NCBI RefSeq assembly: GCF_900115505.1
Contig: NZ_FOWQ01000001.1
Location: 620,001 to 684,000 of the forward strand
Source of the DNA: Geodermatophilus dictyosporus
Lineage (GTDB): Bacteria; Actinomycetota; Actinomycetes; Mycobacteriales; Geodermatophilaceae
DNA length: 64,000 bases
Direction: 5' to 3'
Shown: positions 15,157 to 23,289 of the stretch, one piece after another
Layout of the letters: each line of letters opens with the position of its first letter
Position numbering within the stretch: the stretch's first letter is position 1
The notes under the pieces: model-generated
Seen by the model: the letters and a program-made list of their open reading frames with translations, nothing else
What the model was told of the DNA's origin: nothing
Databases searched by the model: none
Program-made: the position numbers and the translations under genes

Positions 15157-16391
15157 CTGGTGCTGCTCCCTTGGGCTGGTGGATCGGACGGGTCGGGGAC
15201 GGTGGTGCTCGACGCCGAGGCCGGACCGGCGCTCGGGGATCCGCGGCCGGGCCGGTGGCCTCGGCTGCGGAAGCGGTTGGCGAACCCGGCTAGGCCGCCG
15301 GGCTCGAAGAGGACGACGAGGATGATCGCCAGGCCGAACAGGTACCGGGCCGCGATGCCGGCCGCGACGCCACCCTCGCCGGGCGCGCTCACCAGCGGCA
15401 GCACGTCGGCGAACTGCTGGAACACCAGCGGCAGGGCGGTGACGAAGGCCGCGCCCAGCGCCGCGCCGGCCACCGAGCCGAGCCCGCCGAGCACGATCAT
15501 CGCCAGGTAGAGGATCGACACGGTGAGGCCGAAGGACTCCGGCGCGATGCTGCCGATCGACAGCGCGTACATGACCCCGGACAGGCCCGCGTACATGGAG
15601 CTGACCAGGAACACCCGCGCCTTGTAGGCCTGCACGTTGACGCCCATGACCGAGGCGGCCACCTCGCTGTCGCGCAGCGTCTGCAGCGCCCGGCCGGGCC
15701 GGCTGCGCAGCAGGTTGCGGGCGAAGACGTAGGCGACCAGGGCCAGGACGATGCCCAGGTACCACAGCCGCTCGGCCTCGCGGAACGGGACACCGAGGAC
15801 GAACAGCTGCGGGTCGTCGTTGCCGAAGCTGAAGCCGAACAGCGAGAACTCCGGCACCGAGCGGCCGTTGAACCCGCCGGTCACCGGCGTCCAGGTGTTG
15901 AGCACGTGGACGCCGATGAACACCAGACCCAGCGAGGCGACGCCGAGGTAGATGCCGCGCAGCCGGGCCGCGATCGGGCTGAAGACCAGCCCGGCCAGGC
16001 CGGCGAGCAGCACGCCGACGACCATGCCGACGATCGGCGGCAGCTCCAGGCCGCGCAGCGCCGCCCGGGTGCCCAGGCCGCCGGACTCCCCGGAGATGAA
16101 GGTGTAGCTGACCGCGCCGACGGCGAGGAAGAAGGCGTGCGCCAGCGACAGCTGCCCGGTGGTGCCCACCAGCAGGTTCAGCCCGATGGCGCCGACGATC
16201 GCGCCGGCGACGGCGAAGCCGGTGCGCAGCCAGAACTCCTCGACGTACAGCGGCAGCGCCAGCAGCACGACGAGCGCGGCCAGCAGCAGCAGCGGCTTGA
16301 GCAGCCGCAGCGGGGACCGGCGGGGTGCCGCCCCGGCGGGGGGCGCCGACGTGCGGCCGGCACCGGCGGGCGCGGAGAGGGTGTCAGACAC
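15153..16391 (-). CDS. livM: Branched-chain-type ABC permease LivM
   Basis: A 412-residue inner-membrane permease. After a Pro/Ala-rich cytosolic head, about eight to ten membrane helices follow, with the LivM hallmarks GLNLLVGTTGQLSLAHAFF near residue 70 and the EAA-like loop LRDSEVAASVMGVNVQAYK. It forms the heterodimeric channel with LivH. The start GTG at 16389-16391 overlaps the end of livH by eight bases, and its stop overlaps the lipoprotein start, so the genes are translated together. The C-terminal tail (about 35 residues, Ser/Pro-rich) is an unconserved extension. Confidence 0.9.
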   Translation of the reverse strand: MSDTLSAPAGAGRTSAPPAGAAPRRSPLRLLKPLLLLAALVVLLALPLYVEEFWLRTGFAVAGAIVGAIGLNLLVGTTGQLSLAHAFFLAVGAVSYTFISGESGGLGTRAALRGLELPPIVGMVVGVLLAGLAGLVFSPIAARLRGIYLGVASLGLVFIGVHVLNTWTPVTGGFNGRSVPEFSLFGFSFGNDDPQLFVLGVPFREAERLWYLGIVLALVAYVFARNLLRSRPGRALQTLRDSEVAASVMGVNVQAYKARVFLVSSMYAGLSGVMYALSIGSIAPESFGLTVSILYLAMIVLGGLGSVAGAALGAAFVTALPLVFQQFADVLPLVSAPGEGGVAAGIAARYLFGLAIILVVLFEPGGLAGFANRFRSRGHRPGRGSPSAGPASASSTTVPDPSDPPAQGSSTR

Positions 16392-17274
16392 GTGTCAGCT
16401 CCTTGGTCCCGAACAGGCCGGAGGGACGGACCAGCAGCACGATGATCATCACGACGTAGGGCGCGACCTCGCCGAACCCGCGGCCCAGGAACGACAGCTG
16501 CTCCTGGTAGCCGGCCGCCATCGCCTCGGTGATGCCGATGAGCAGCCCGCCGACCAGCGCGCCGCCGGTGGAGTCCAGGCCGCCGAGGATCGCGGCCGGG
16601 AAGGCGCGCAGCGCGACGGTGTAGGCGGCCGCGCTGACGCCCGGGGTCGGGGCGCCGACGAGGAACAGCGCGGCCACGGCGGCCAGCAGACCGGCGACCA
16701 CCCAGGCCAGCGCGGACACGCGGCCCTGGCGGATGCCCATGAGCGCCGCCGCCTCGCCGTCCTCGGCCGAGGCGCGCATGGCCACGCCCCAGCTGGAGTA
16801 CTTGAAGGCCACGAAGAACGCGATGATCAGGACGGCGGCGACGCCCATGGCGATGAGCCGGTTCTCGCTGATGCCCACCCCGCCGATGCGGACGGAGTCG
16901 CCGCCCCACGGGTGCGGGACGTTGAGGATGTCCGGGCCGATCTGCCGGATGAGCTCGGTGAGCAGGATGATGTCGACGCCGATGGTGACGATGGCCAGGC
17001 TGATCACCGGGGCGCCGCGGAGCCGGTTGATGATGAACCGCTCGACGAGCAGCGCGGCGACCGCGGTCACCAGGACGCCGACCAGCACCGCCGGGAGGAA
17101 GCCGATGGTGTCCGACAGCCGGGCGATCGTGTAGGCGCCGAGCAGCAGCAGCGAGCCGTGGGTGAAGCTGACGACCTCGCTGGCCTTGAAGATGATCACG
17201 AAGCCCAGGGCGATGAGCGCGTAGATCGCGCCCAGCGAGATGCCGTTGAGAAGCAGGGACAGGAACTGGGTCAC
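16384..17274 (-). CDS. livH: Branched-chain-type ABC permease LivH
   Basis: A 296-residue permease with the typical start FLSLLLNGISLGAIYALIAL and FTHGSLLLLGAY, followed by further helices and the coupling loop WGVAMRASAEDGEAAALMGI that contacts the ATPase. It is paired with LivM in the membrane. The start GTG (17272-17274) overlaps the livG stop by four bases (GTGA), the coupling pattern used throughout this operon. Confidence 0.9.
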   Translation of the reverse strand: MTQFLSLLLNGISLGAIYALIALGFVIIFKASEVVSFTHGSLLLLGAYTIARLSDTIGFLPAVLVGVLVTAVAALLVERFIINRLRGAPVISLAIVTIGVDIILLTELIRQIGPDILNVPHPWGGDSVRIGGVGISENRLIAMGVAAVLIIAFFVAFKYSSWGVAMRASAEDGEAAALMGIRQGRVSALAWVVAGLLAAVAALFLVGAPTPGVSAAAYTVALRAFPAAILGGLDSTGGALVGGLLIGITEAMAAGYQEQLSFLGRGFGEVAPYVVMIIVLLVRPSGLFGTKELTRV

Positions 17275-18248
17275 GGCCGGCTCCCCGGGACGTCGGTGTC
17301 GTGGTCTGCGGTGCCGTGCGCGGTGCTCCCGTACGCCGTGCTCCCCTGCGCTGCGGGGCCGTGCCCGCTGCCGCCGTGGGCGGCGGTGTCGTGTGCGGTG
17401 GCGTCGTGGGCGGTGGCGTCGTGGGCGGCGGCGGCCTCGGCCGGGTCGATGTCGGTGCCCGAGCCCAGGTAGGCGCGGATGACCTCGGGGTCGGACTGCA
17501 CCTGCGCCGGGGTGCCGTCGGCGATGCGGCGGCCGAAGTCCAGGACGGTGACCCGGTCGGCCAGCGACATGACCATCCCCATGTCGTGCTCGACGAGGAT
17601 GATCGAGATCCCCAGCGCCGAGCGGATCTCCCGGATCGCGTCGGCCATCCGCACGGTCTCCTGCGCGTTCATGCCGGCCACCGGCTCGTCGAGCAGCAGC
17701 AGCCGCGGCTCGATGCAGAGCGCCCGGGCCACCTCGACCCGCTTCTGGTCGCCGTAGGACAGCACGCCGACCGGGGTGTGCAGCTTCGGGCCCAGGTCGA
17801 GGAACTCGGCGATCTCGCGGATGCGCTCGCCGTGCACCTTGCCCTCGCGGGTGGCCCGCGGCAGCCGCAGCCCGGAGGAGAGGAAGCCCGCCTTCGTGAG
17901 GTGGTGGCGGCCGAGCATGAGGTTCTCGGCGACGGTCTGGGCGCCCGACAGCGCGATGTTCTGGAAGGCGCGGGCCACGCCGACACCGGCGATCTGGAAG
18001 GGGCGCATGGTGCTGAGCCGGGCGTCGCCGAAGCGGACCTCGCCCTCGGTGGCCTTGTAGACGCCGGAGAGGACGTTGAACAGCGTCGACTTGCCGGCGC
18101 CGTTCGGCCCGATGACGGCGTGGATGCTGCCGGGCTGCACGGTGAAGGAGACGTCGCTGAGCGCCTTGATGGCGCCGAAGGCGACGCTGACGTGCTCGAC
18201 CTCGACCGGGGGGACGTCGGTGCGGGTCTCGGCCGCCGGCGCGCTCAC
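17271..18248 (-). CDS. livG: Branched-chain-type ABC ATPase LivG with His-rich tail
   Basis: A 325-residue ATPase. Walker A GPNGAGKSTL (near residue 50), signature LSYGDQKRVEVARAL, Walker B RLLLLDEPVAGMN and H-loop SIILVEHDM are all present; LSYG in place of LSGG is normal for LivG. I choose GTG at 18246-18248 because it overlaps the livF stop as GTGA, like the other junctions; GTG at 18255-18257 is three codons longer. After residue 265 comes an unusual tail of about 55 residues made of AHDAT-like units with around eight histidines, encoded by near-identical 15-bp repeats near 17395-17430. The tail is not part of the family and might bind metal or simply be slippage-generated. Confidence 0.9.
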   Translation of the reverse strand: MSAPAAETRTDVPPVEVEHVSVAFGAIKALSDVSFTVQPGSIHAVIGPNGAGKSTLFNVLSGVYKATEGEVRFGDARLSTMRPFQIAGVGVARAFQNIALSGAQTVAENLMLGRHHLTKAGFLSSGLRLPRATREGKVHGERIREIAEFLDLGPKLHTPVGVLSYGDQKRVEVARALCIEPRLLLLDEPVAGMNAQETVRMADAIREIRSALGISIILVEHDMGMVMSLADRVTVLDFGRRIADGTPAQVQSDPEVIRAYLGSGTDIDPAEAAAAHDATAHDATAHDTAAHGGSGHGPAAQGSTAYGSTAHGTADHDTDVPGSRP

Positions 18249-19033
18249 GCCGACCACCGCGACAGGGTGCGCAGCGGCGCGCGGTCGGTGCGCTCCTCGG
18301 GGGCGTCGCCGGTGTGGCCGAGGTAGAGCCGTTGCACCTCGTCGGTCTGCGCCAGCTCGCGGGCGTCGCCGGACAGCGACACCTTCCCGACGTCGAGGAC
18401 GTAGGCGCGGTCGGCCACGCCGAGGGCCATGGTGGCGTTCTGCTCGACCAGCAGCACCGAGGTGCCCTGCCGGTTGATCTCGGCGATCACCTCGCCGATC
18501 TGGCCGATGATCCGCGGCGCCAGGCCCAGGGAGGGCTCGTCGAGCAGCAGCAGCCGGGGGCTGGCCATCAGCGCGCGACCGATGGCCAGCATCTGCTGCT
18601 CACCGCCCGACAGCAGACCGGCGCGCTGGGCGGACCGCTCGCGCAGCACCGGGAACAGGTCGTGCACCCGGGCGACGGCCTGCGCCTTGGCGCCGCGGTC
18701 GCGGTTGCCCATGCCGCCGGCGCGCAGGTTCTCCTCCACGGTGAGCCGGCCGAAGATCCGCCGGCCCTCCGGCACCTGGACGACGCCGGCGCGCACGATC
18801 TGGCCGGGGTCACGGCGGGTGAGGTCGACGTCGCCGAGGCGCACGGTGCCGGCGTCGACGCGGCCGCGGTGCAGCCGCAGGGTGCCCGAGATGGTGCGCA
18901 GCAGCGTGCTCTTGCCGGCGCCGTTGCTGCCCAGGACCGCCACGACCGCGCCGTCGGGCACCTCCATGGACACGCCACGGACGGCCTCGACGGCACCCCC
19001 GTAGGTGACCTGCAGCGAGTCGACGGTCAGCAC
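18245..19033 (-). CDS. livF: Branched-chain-type ABC ATPase LivF
   Basis: A 262-residue ATPase, first gene of the importer operon. It begins LTVDSLQVTYGGAVEAVRG, and carries Walker A GSNGAGKSTLLRTISG, signature LLSGGEQQMLAIGRAL, Walker B LLLLDEPSLGLAP and SVLLVEQN in place of the H-loop, as usual for LivF. The start GTG at 19031-19033 matches the family length; GTG at 19058-19060 is possible. No ribosome site is visible. The 290-base gap to the divergent acyl-CoA ligase gene should hold both promoters. Confidence 0.9.
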   Translation of the reverse strand: MLTVDSLQVTYGGAVEAVRGVSMEVPDGAVVAVLGSNGAGKSTLLRTISGTLRLHRGRVDAGTVRLGDVDLTRRDPGQIVRAGVVQVPEGRRIFGRLTVEENLRAGGMGNRDRGAKAQAVARVHDLFPVLRERSAQRAGLLSGGEQQMLAIGRALMASPRLLLLDEPSLGLAPRIIGQIGEVIAEINRQGTSVLLVEQNATMALGVADRAYVLDVGKVSLSGDARELAQTDEVQRLYLGHTGDAPEERTDRAPLRTLSRWSA

Positions 19034-19135
19034 GGCGCGACCGGAGGTGATGTGCAGCACATGCGGCGGAACGATAGGCGGCAGGTCAAGGCCTGACGGG
19101 CACCGACGACGCGACTGTGACCACTCGGTGATACG

Positions 19136-19149
19136 AGACCGGCCGGTCT
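19136..19149. promoter_or_regulatory. 14-bp perfect palindrome in divergent promoter region (TetR-type operator candidate)
   Basis: AGACCGGCCGGTCT is self-complementary and lies between the divergent livF and acyl-CoA ligase genes. Perfect ACCG-centred palindromes of this size are typical operators of actinobacterial TetR-family repressors of CoA-ester metabolism. No TetR gene is in the window, so the regulator would be encoded elsewhere. Confidence 0.45.
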
Positions 19150-19326
19150 GTCTTGCATGACGCCGCGGACGTGTCCGCAGCACACCCCCGGCGCCGCTCC
19201 TACGGGTGCGCTCCACATTGTCCGCGGCCCCCGGTCGTGTCAGGACCGGGCGGCTGCTCGACGGCGGGTGTCCGCGGCTGCTACACCCGCACTCCCCCGG
19301 GACCGACGGCGGCGAAGGAGCCCCCC

Positions 19327-20931
19327 GTGTTCGACGACCAGCTCACCGCGACGATCGCGACCGCCCGCGGGCACGCCCTCGGCGACCTGCTGCACCGCTC
19401 GGCGGCCCGCACGCCGGGGAAGACCGCGCTGCGGTTCGGCGAGCGGTCCTGGACCTACGCCGAGCTCGACGCCGTCGTCAACCGCACCGCCCACGCGCTG
19501 GCCGAGCGGGGTGTGCAGAAGGGCGACCGGGTGGCGCTGCTGTCGCACAACGACGACGGCTACGTGGTGCTCACCTTCGCGCTGGCCCGGCTGGGCGCCA
19601 TCGCCGTGCCGGTGAACTTCATGCTGCAGGCCGGCGAGGTCGCCTACGTCCTGGAGCACTCCGGCACGATCGGGGTGGTCGTGGAGGCCGCGCTGCTGCC
19701 GGTGGCGCAGGAGGCGCTGCGGCTGTCCGGCCGCGACGGCGACGTCCGGGTGCGCGGCGTCCTCGGCGGTGGGGACGGCGGTGGGAACGGCGCGCCGCCG
19801 GAGGGATGGGAGGCCTACGAGACCTGGACGGCGCACGCGGACGCCTCGCCCCCGCAGGTGCCGGTGGCCGACGACGACGTGCTGCAGCTGATGTACACCA
19901 GCGGCACCGAGTCGCGGCCCAAGGGCGTGATGATGACCAGCCGCAGCCTGGTGAGCCAGTACGTGAGCTGCGTCGTCGACGGGCGCTACACCGCCGACGA
20001 CGTCGCCCTGCACGCCCTGCCGCTGTTCCACGTCGCCGCGCAGCACTGCTTCCTCAACCCCAACCTCTACCTGGGCGGGACCAACGTGGTGCTGCCCGGG
20101 CCCGACCCGGCCACCGTGCTGGAGACCGTCGAGCGCGAGCGCATCACCAGCCTGTTCTGCCCGCCGACGGTGTGGATCGGGCTGCTGCGCTCCCCCGACT
20201 TCGACCGCCGCGACCTGTCCTCGCTCGTCAAGGGCTACTACGGCGCGTCGATCATGCCGGTGGCCGTGGTCGAGGAGCTGTCCCGCCGGCTGCCCGGGAT
20301 GGCGCTGTTCAACTTCTACGGCCAGACGGAGATGTCCGCGCTGGCGCTGGTCCTCTCCCCCGAGGACCAGCTGCGCCGGCCCGGGTCGGCCGGCACGGCG
20401 GTGGTCAACAGCGAGACCCGCATCGTCGACGACGAGGACCGGCCGGTGGGTCCCGGCGTGGAGGGCGAGATCGTGCACCGCAGCCCGCACGCCACGGCCG
20501 GCTACTGGAACGACCCGGAGAAGACGGCGGAGGCCTTCCGCAACGGCTGGTTCCACAGCGGCGACCTCGGCGTGGCCGACGAGGACGGCTACGTCACGGT
20601 CGTCGACCGCAAGAAGGACGTCATCAAGACCGGCGGGGAGAACGTGGCCAGCCGGGAGGTGGAGGAGGTCCTCTACCAGCACCCCGCCGTCGCGGAGGTC
20701 GCCGTCTTCGGCGTCCCGCACCCGCGCTGGATCGAGGCCGTGGCCGCCGTGGTGGTCCCCCGCGAGGGGCAGCCGGTGCGGCCCGAGGAGCTGGTCGCCT
20801 TCTGCCGCGAGCGGCTGGCCGGGTTCAAGGCGCCCCGCCACGTGGCGCTGGCCGACGCGCTGCCGAAGAACGCCAGCGGCAAGATCCTCAAGCGCGACCT
20901 GCGGACGACGTACGCCGACCTGGCCGGATGA
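19327..20931 (+). CDS. Acyl-CoA synthetase (FadD-like AMP-binding ligase)
   Basis: A 534-residue AMP-forming acyl-CoA ligase that activates a carboxylic acid to its CoA thioester. The P-loop is MYTSGTESRPKGVMM (Glu replaces the second Thr of TSGTTG), followed by FNFYGQTEMS, the SGDLGVADEDGYVTVVDRKKD hinge region and the C-terminal catalytic Lys in LPKNASGKILKRDLR. The start GTG at 19327 has AAGGAG six bases upstream. It is divergent from a Liv-type importer and followed by a PHA depolymerase, suggesting the unit handles an imported or stored organic acid. Chain length or aromatic specificity cannot be told. Confidence 0.87.
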   Translation: MFDDQLTATIATARGHALGDLLHRSAARTPGKTALRFGERSWTYAELDAVVNRTAHALAERGVQKGDRVALLSHNDDGYVVLTFALARLGAIAVPVNFMLQAGEVAYVLEHSGTIGVVVEAALLPVAQEALRLSGRDGDVRVRGVLGGGDGGGNGAPPEGWEAYETWTAHADASPPQVPVADDDVLQLMYTSGTESRPKGVMMTSRSLVSQYVSCVVDGRYTADDVALHALPLFHVAAQHCFLNPNLYLGGTNVVLPGPDPATVLETVERERITSLFCPPTVWIGLLRSPDFDRRDLSSLVKGYYGASIMPVAVVEELSRRLPGMALFNFYGQTEMSALALVLSPEDQLRRPGSAGTAVVNSETRIVDDEDRPVGPGVEGEIVHRSPHATAGYWNDPEKTAEAFRNGWFHSGDLGVADEDGYVTVVDRKKDVIKTGGENVASREVEEVLYQHPAVAEVAVFGVPHPRWIEAVAAVVVPREGQPVRPEELVAFCRERLAGFKAPRHVALADALPKNASGKILKRDLRTTYADLAG

Positions 20932-20968
20932 GCGCGCCGATCGGGCTCCCGTCGCCTACCGTCGGCCG

Positions 20969-20988
20969 GGTGTGGTCGGCACCACACC
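20969..20988. promoter_or_regulatory. 8-bp stem inverted repeat between ligase and PHA depolymerase genes
   Basis: GGTGTGGT and ACCACACC flank a four-base loop in the 79-base gap. It could be a weak terminator of the ligase gene or an operator/attenuator ahead of the depolymerase, whose start lies 23 bases downstream. There is no T-tract. Confidence 0.4.
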
Positions 20989-21010
20989 TGGACCCGAGGG
21001 GGACGCACCC

Positions 21011-22255
21011 GTGCTCTACACCGCCTACGAGTGGCAGCAGCGGCTGACCGCACCGGCCCGGACGACGTCGGCGCTCACCGCGCGGGCGCTGGAGGCGCTC
21101 CCGGCGCCGCTGGCCGGGCTGCCCGGGCCCCGCCGGCTGCGGGCCGCCTGCCGGGTGCTGGCGGACGCGCGCCCGACGCACGTCCGGCCGGAGTGGGGCA
21201 TCGACGCCGTCGACGTCGACGGGCGCAGCGCCGAGGTGGTCGTGGAGCCGGTGCTCTCGACGCCGTTCGCCGACGTGCTGCACTTCGGCAAGCCCGACGT
21301 GGCCGGCCAGCCGCAGGTGCTCGTCGTCGGGCCGATCTCGGGGCACTTCGCCACGCTGCTGCGCCCGACGGTGCGGACCCTGCTCGCCGACCACGACGTG
21401 TACGTCGTCGACTGGCACAACGCCCGGGACGTGCCGCTGGAGGCCGGCCGGTTCGGCCTCGACGAGTACGTCGACCACGTGCTCGCCGCCATGCGGCACC
21501 TGGGCCGCGACACCCACGTGCTGGCCGTGTGCCAGCCCGCGCCGCTGGTGCTCGCCGCCGTCGCGGTCATGGCGGCCGCGGGCGACCCCGCGCAGCCGCG
21601 CAGCCTGACGCTGATCGCCGGGCCGATCGACACCCGGGTCAACCCCAACCGGGTGAACGCCGGCGCCGGCCGCCACCCGATCTCGCGCTACGAGCGGCTG
21701 CTCACCACCACCGTGCCGGCCCGCCACCCCGGCGCCGGCCGCCGCGTCTACCCCGGCGTCACCCAGCTGACGGCGTTCATGTCGATGAACCCGCGCCGGC
21801 ACGTGCGCGCGCACCTGCAGATGTACCGCTCGATGGTGGCCGGCGACGAGGCGGCCGCGGCCACCACCCGCGCCTTCTACGAGGAGTACGGCGCGGTCAT
21901 GGACGTGCCGGCCGAGTTCTACCTGGAGACGCTGCAGCGCGTCTTCATGGAGCACGACCTGCCCCGCGGCGTCTTCACCTGGCGGGGGCAGCCGGTGGAC
22001 CCCGCCGCGATCACCGACACCGCGCTGCTCACCGTCGAGGGCGCCCAGGACGACCTGTGCTCCCCTGGGCAGACCGAGGCGGCGCACGCGCTGTGCACCG
22101 GCATCCCGGCCGACCGGCACCACCACCACCTGCAGCAGGGCGCGGGGCACTACGGCGTGTTCGCCGGCGCCCGCTGGGAGGCCGAGATCTACCCGGTGAT
22201 CCGGTCGTTCGTCGCGGCCAACGAGGACGCACCCGTGGCGGCGCACGCCCGCTGA
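21011..22255 (+). CDS. phaZ: Intracellular polyhydroxyalkanoate depolymerase (PhaZ type)
   Basis: A 414-residue cytoplasmic alpha/beta-hydrolase of the intracellular PHA depolymerase family. It hydrolyses stored polyhydroxybutyrate. The nucleophile is Cys174 in VLAVCQPAPLV; this family uses Cys in a VCQP elbow rather than the Ser of extracellular enzymes. The Asp is in VEGAQDDLCSPGQT and the His in GAGHYGVFAGARW. The N-terminal LYTAYEWQ and the stretch VYVVDWHNARDVPL are family signatures. I choose GTG at 21011 with GAGGGGGA upstream; an upstream in-frame GTG at 20972 lies in the hairpin. Same strand as the acyl-CoA ligase, 79 bases away. Confidence 0.9.
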   Translation: MLYTAYEWQQRLTAPARTTSALTARALEALPAPLAGLPGPRRLRAACRVLADARPTHVRPEWGIDAVDVDGRSAEVVVEPVLSTPFADVLHFGKPDVAGQPQVLVVGPISGHFATLLRPTVRTLLADHDVYVVDWHNARDVPLEAGRFGLDEYVDHVLAAMRHLGRDTHVLAVCQPAPLVLAAVAVMAAAGDPAQPRSLTLIAGPIDTRVNPNRVNAGAGRHPISRYERLLTTTVPARHPGAGRRVYPGVTQLTAFMSMNPRRHVRAHLQMYRSMVAGDEAAAATTRAFYEEYGAVMDVPAEFYLETLQRVFMEHDLPRGVFTWRGQPVDPAAITDTALLTVEGAQDDLCSPGQTEAAHALCTGIPADRHHHHLQQGAGHYGVFAGARWEAEIYPVIRSFVAANEDAPVAAHAR

Positions 22256-22343
22256 CGCGCACGCCTCCTCGGCCGGGCCGGCGTCCTGCGACGATCGCCC
22301 GCAATCGCCCGCACGACACCGGCCCGACCGAGGAGACCCCGCG

Positions 22344-22847
22344 ATGACCGCGACCGCACCCGACCCCACCGCGCGCGAGGCCGAGCGGGCCCGCATCCGC
22401 GCCGCCCACCTGCGGCCCGCCGGGGAGCGGCCGGCCTCGACCGCCCGCGGCCTGCACCACACCGCGCTGATCAGCAGCGACGTCGAGGCGACCGTGCGCT
22501 TCTACCAGGACGTGCTCGGCTTCCCCCTCACCGAGCTGATCGAGAACCGCGACTACCCCGGTTCCTCGCACTTCTTCTTCGACATCGGCCACGGCAACCT
22601 GCTGGCCTTCTTCGACTTCCCCGGCCTCGACGTCGGCCCCTACGCCGAGGTGCTCGGCGGGCTGCACCACGTGGCGATCAGCGTCGAGCCACAGCGGTGG
22701 GAGGAGCTGGTGGCCCGGCTCGCCGACGCCGGCGTCCCGCACGAGGTGCACAGCGGCGTCTCGGTGTACTTCCGCGACCCCGACGGCGCCCGCGTCGAGC
22801 TGATCGCCGACCCGCTGGGCGAGATGTACGGCTCCACCGTGCTCTGA
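22344..22847 (+). CDS. VOC-family (glyoxalase/dioxygenase superfamily) protein
   Basis: A 167-residue protein with the vicinal-oxygen-chelate fold: two beta-alpha-beta-beta-beta modules. Metal ligands are visible as the His in LHHTALIS (near residue 39), His in LHHVAIS (near 111) and Glu in ARVELIADPLG near the end. It may be a lyase, isomerase or dioxygenase acting on a small substrate; the family is too broad to say. About 35 N-terminal residues precede the fold and are polar. The start ATG at 22344 follows CGAGGAGACCC. It sits downstream of the depolymerase, 88 bases away, so it may be transcribed alone. Confidence 0.82.
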   Translation: MTATAPDPTAREAERARIRAAHLRPAGERPASTARGLHHTALISSDVEATVRFYQDVLGFPLTELIENRDYPGSSHFFFDIGHGNLLAFFDFPGLDVGPYAEVLGGLHHVAISVEPQRWEELVARLADAGVPHEVHSGVSVYFRDPDGARVELIADPLGEMYGSTVL

Positions 22848-22881
22848 GCCGGTCCGAGCTGCTCCGGGCGCGGGACCGTCG

Positions 22882-23286
22882 GTGGCCGGGGGCAGGATCA
22901 CCGGCGTGGTGGCCTTCTTCCTCCCCCGGGCGAGCGACGACGAGCAGGCCGAGCGGCTCTACGAGGCGCTCGCCGAGTTCGCCGGCTGCGCGCCCGCTCC
23001 CCCGGGCCGCCGGGTGCGCTCGATCACCTTCACCTCCGACGGCGCGGAGTGGGTGGCCGAGGTCGGCGCGCAGCTGCGCGGCCGGCGGACGACGCGCCTG
23101 CTGCGCCGCGGCGAGCTGCTCGAGCACACCGAGACGCTGACCTCACCCACCCGCGTGCTCGCCGTCTACCCCGGCACGCCGCACGTAGTGGTCACCGACG
23201 CCCAGCCGATCACCGGCGCGGCCTCGGAGTGGGCCAACCCCTTTCCCGCGCAGCCCGACGCGGTCGTGCTGTTCGACGCCGGCTGA
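22882..23286 (+). CDS. Conserved hypothetical protein, 134 aa
   Basis: A soluble protein with no family I recognise. It starts VVAFFLPRASDDEQAERLYE, has a basic stretch GRRTTRLLRRGELLEHTET in the middle and ends with the strand pattern TRVLAVYPGTPHVVVTDAQP. There are no signal, membrane or metal motifs. GTG at 22882 is the longest start; GTG at 22906 has a better site (CAGGA, about ten bases upstream) and may be correct. It is 34 bases after the VOC gene and ends three bases before the convergent mannitol dehydrogenase stop. Codon use is like its neighbours, so it is likely a real gene. Confidence 0.65.
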   Translation: MAGGRITGVVAFFLPRASDDEQAERLYEALAEFAGCAPAPPGRRVRSITFTSDGAEWVAEVGAQLRGRRTTRLLRRGELLEHTETLTSPTRVLAVYPGTPHVVVTDAQPITGAASEWANPFPAQPDAVVLFDAG

Positions 23287-23289
23287 GCC

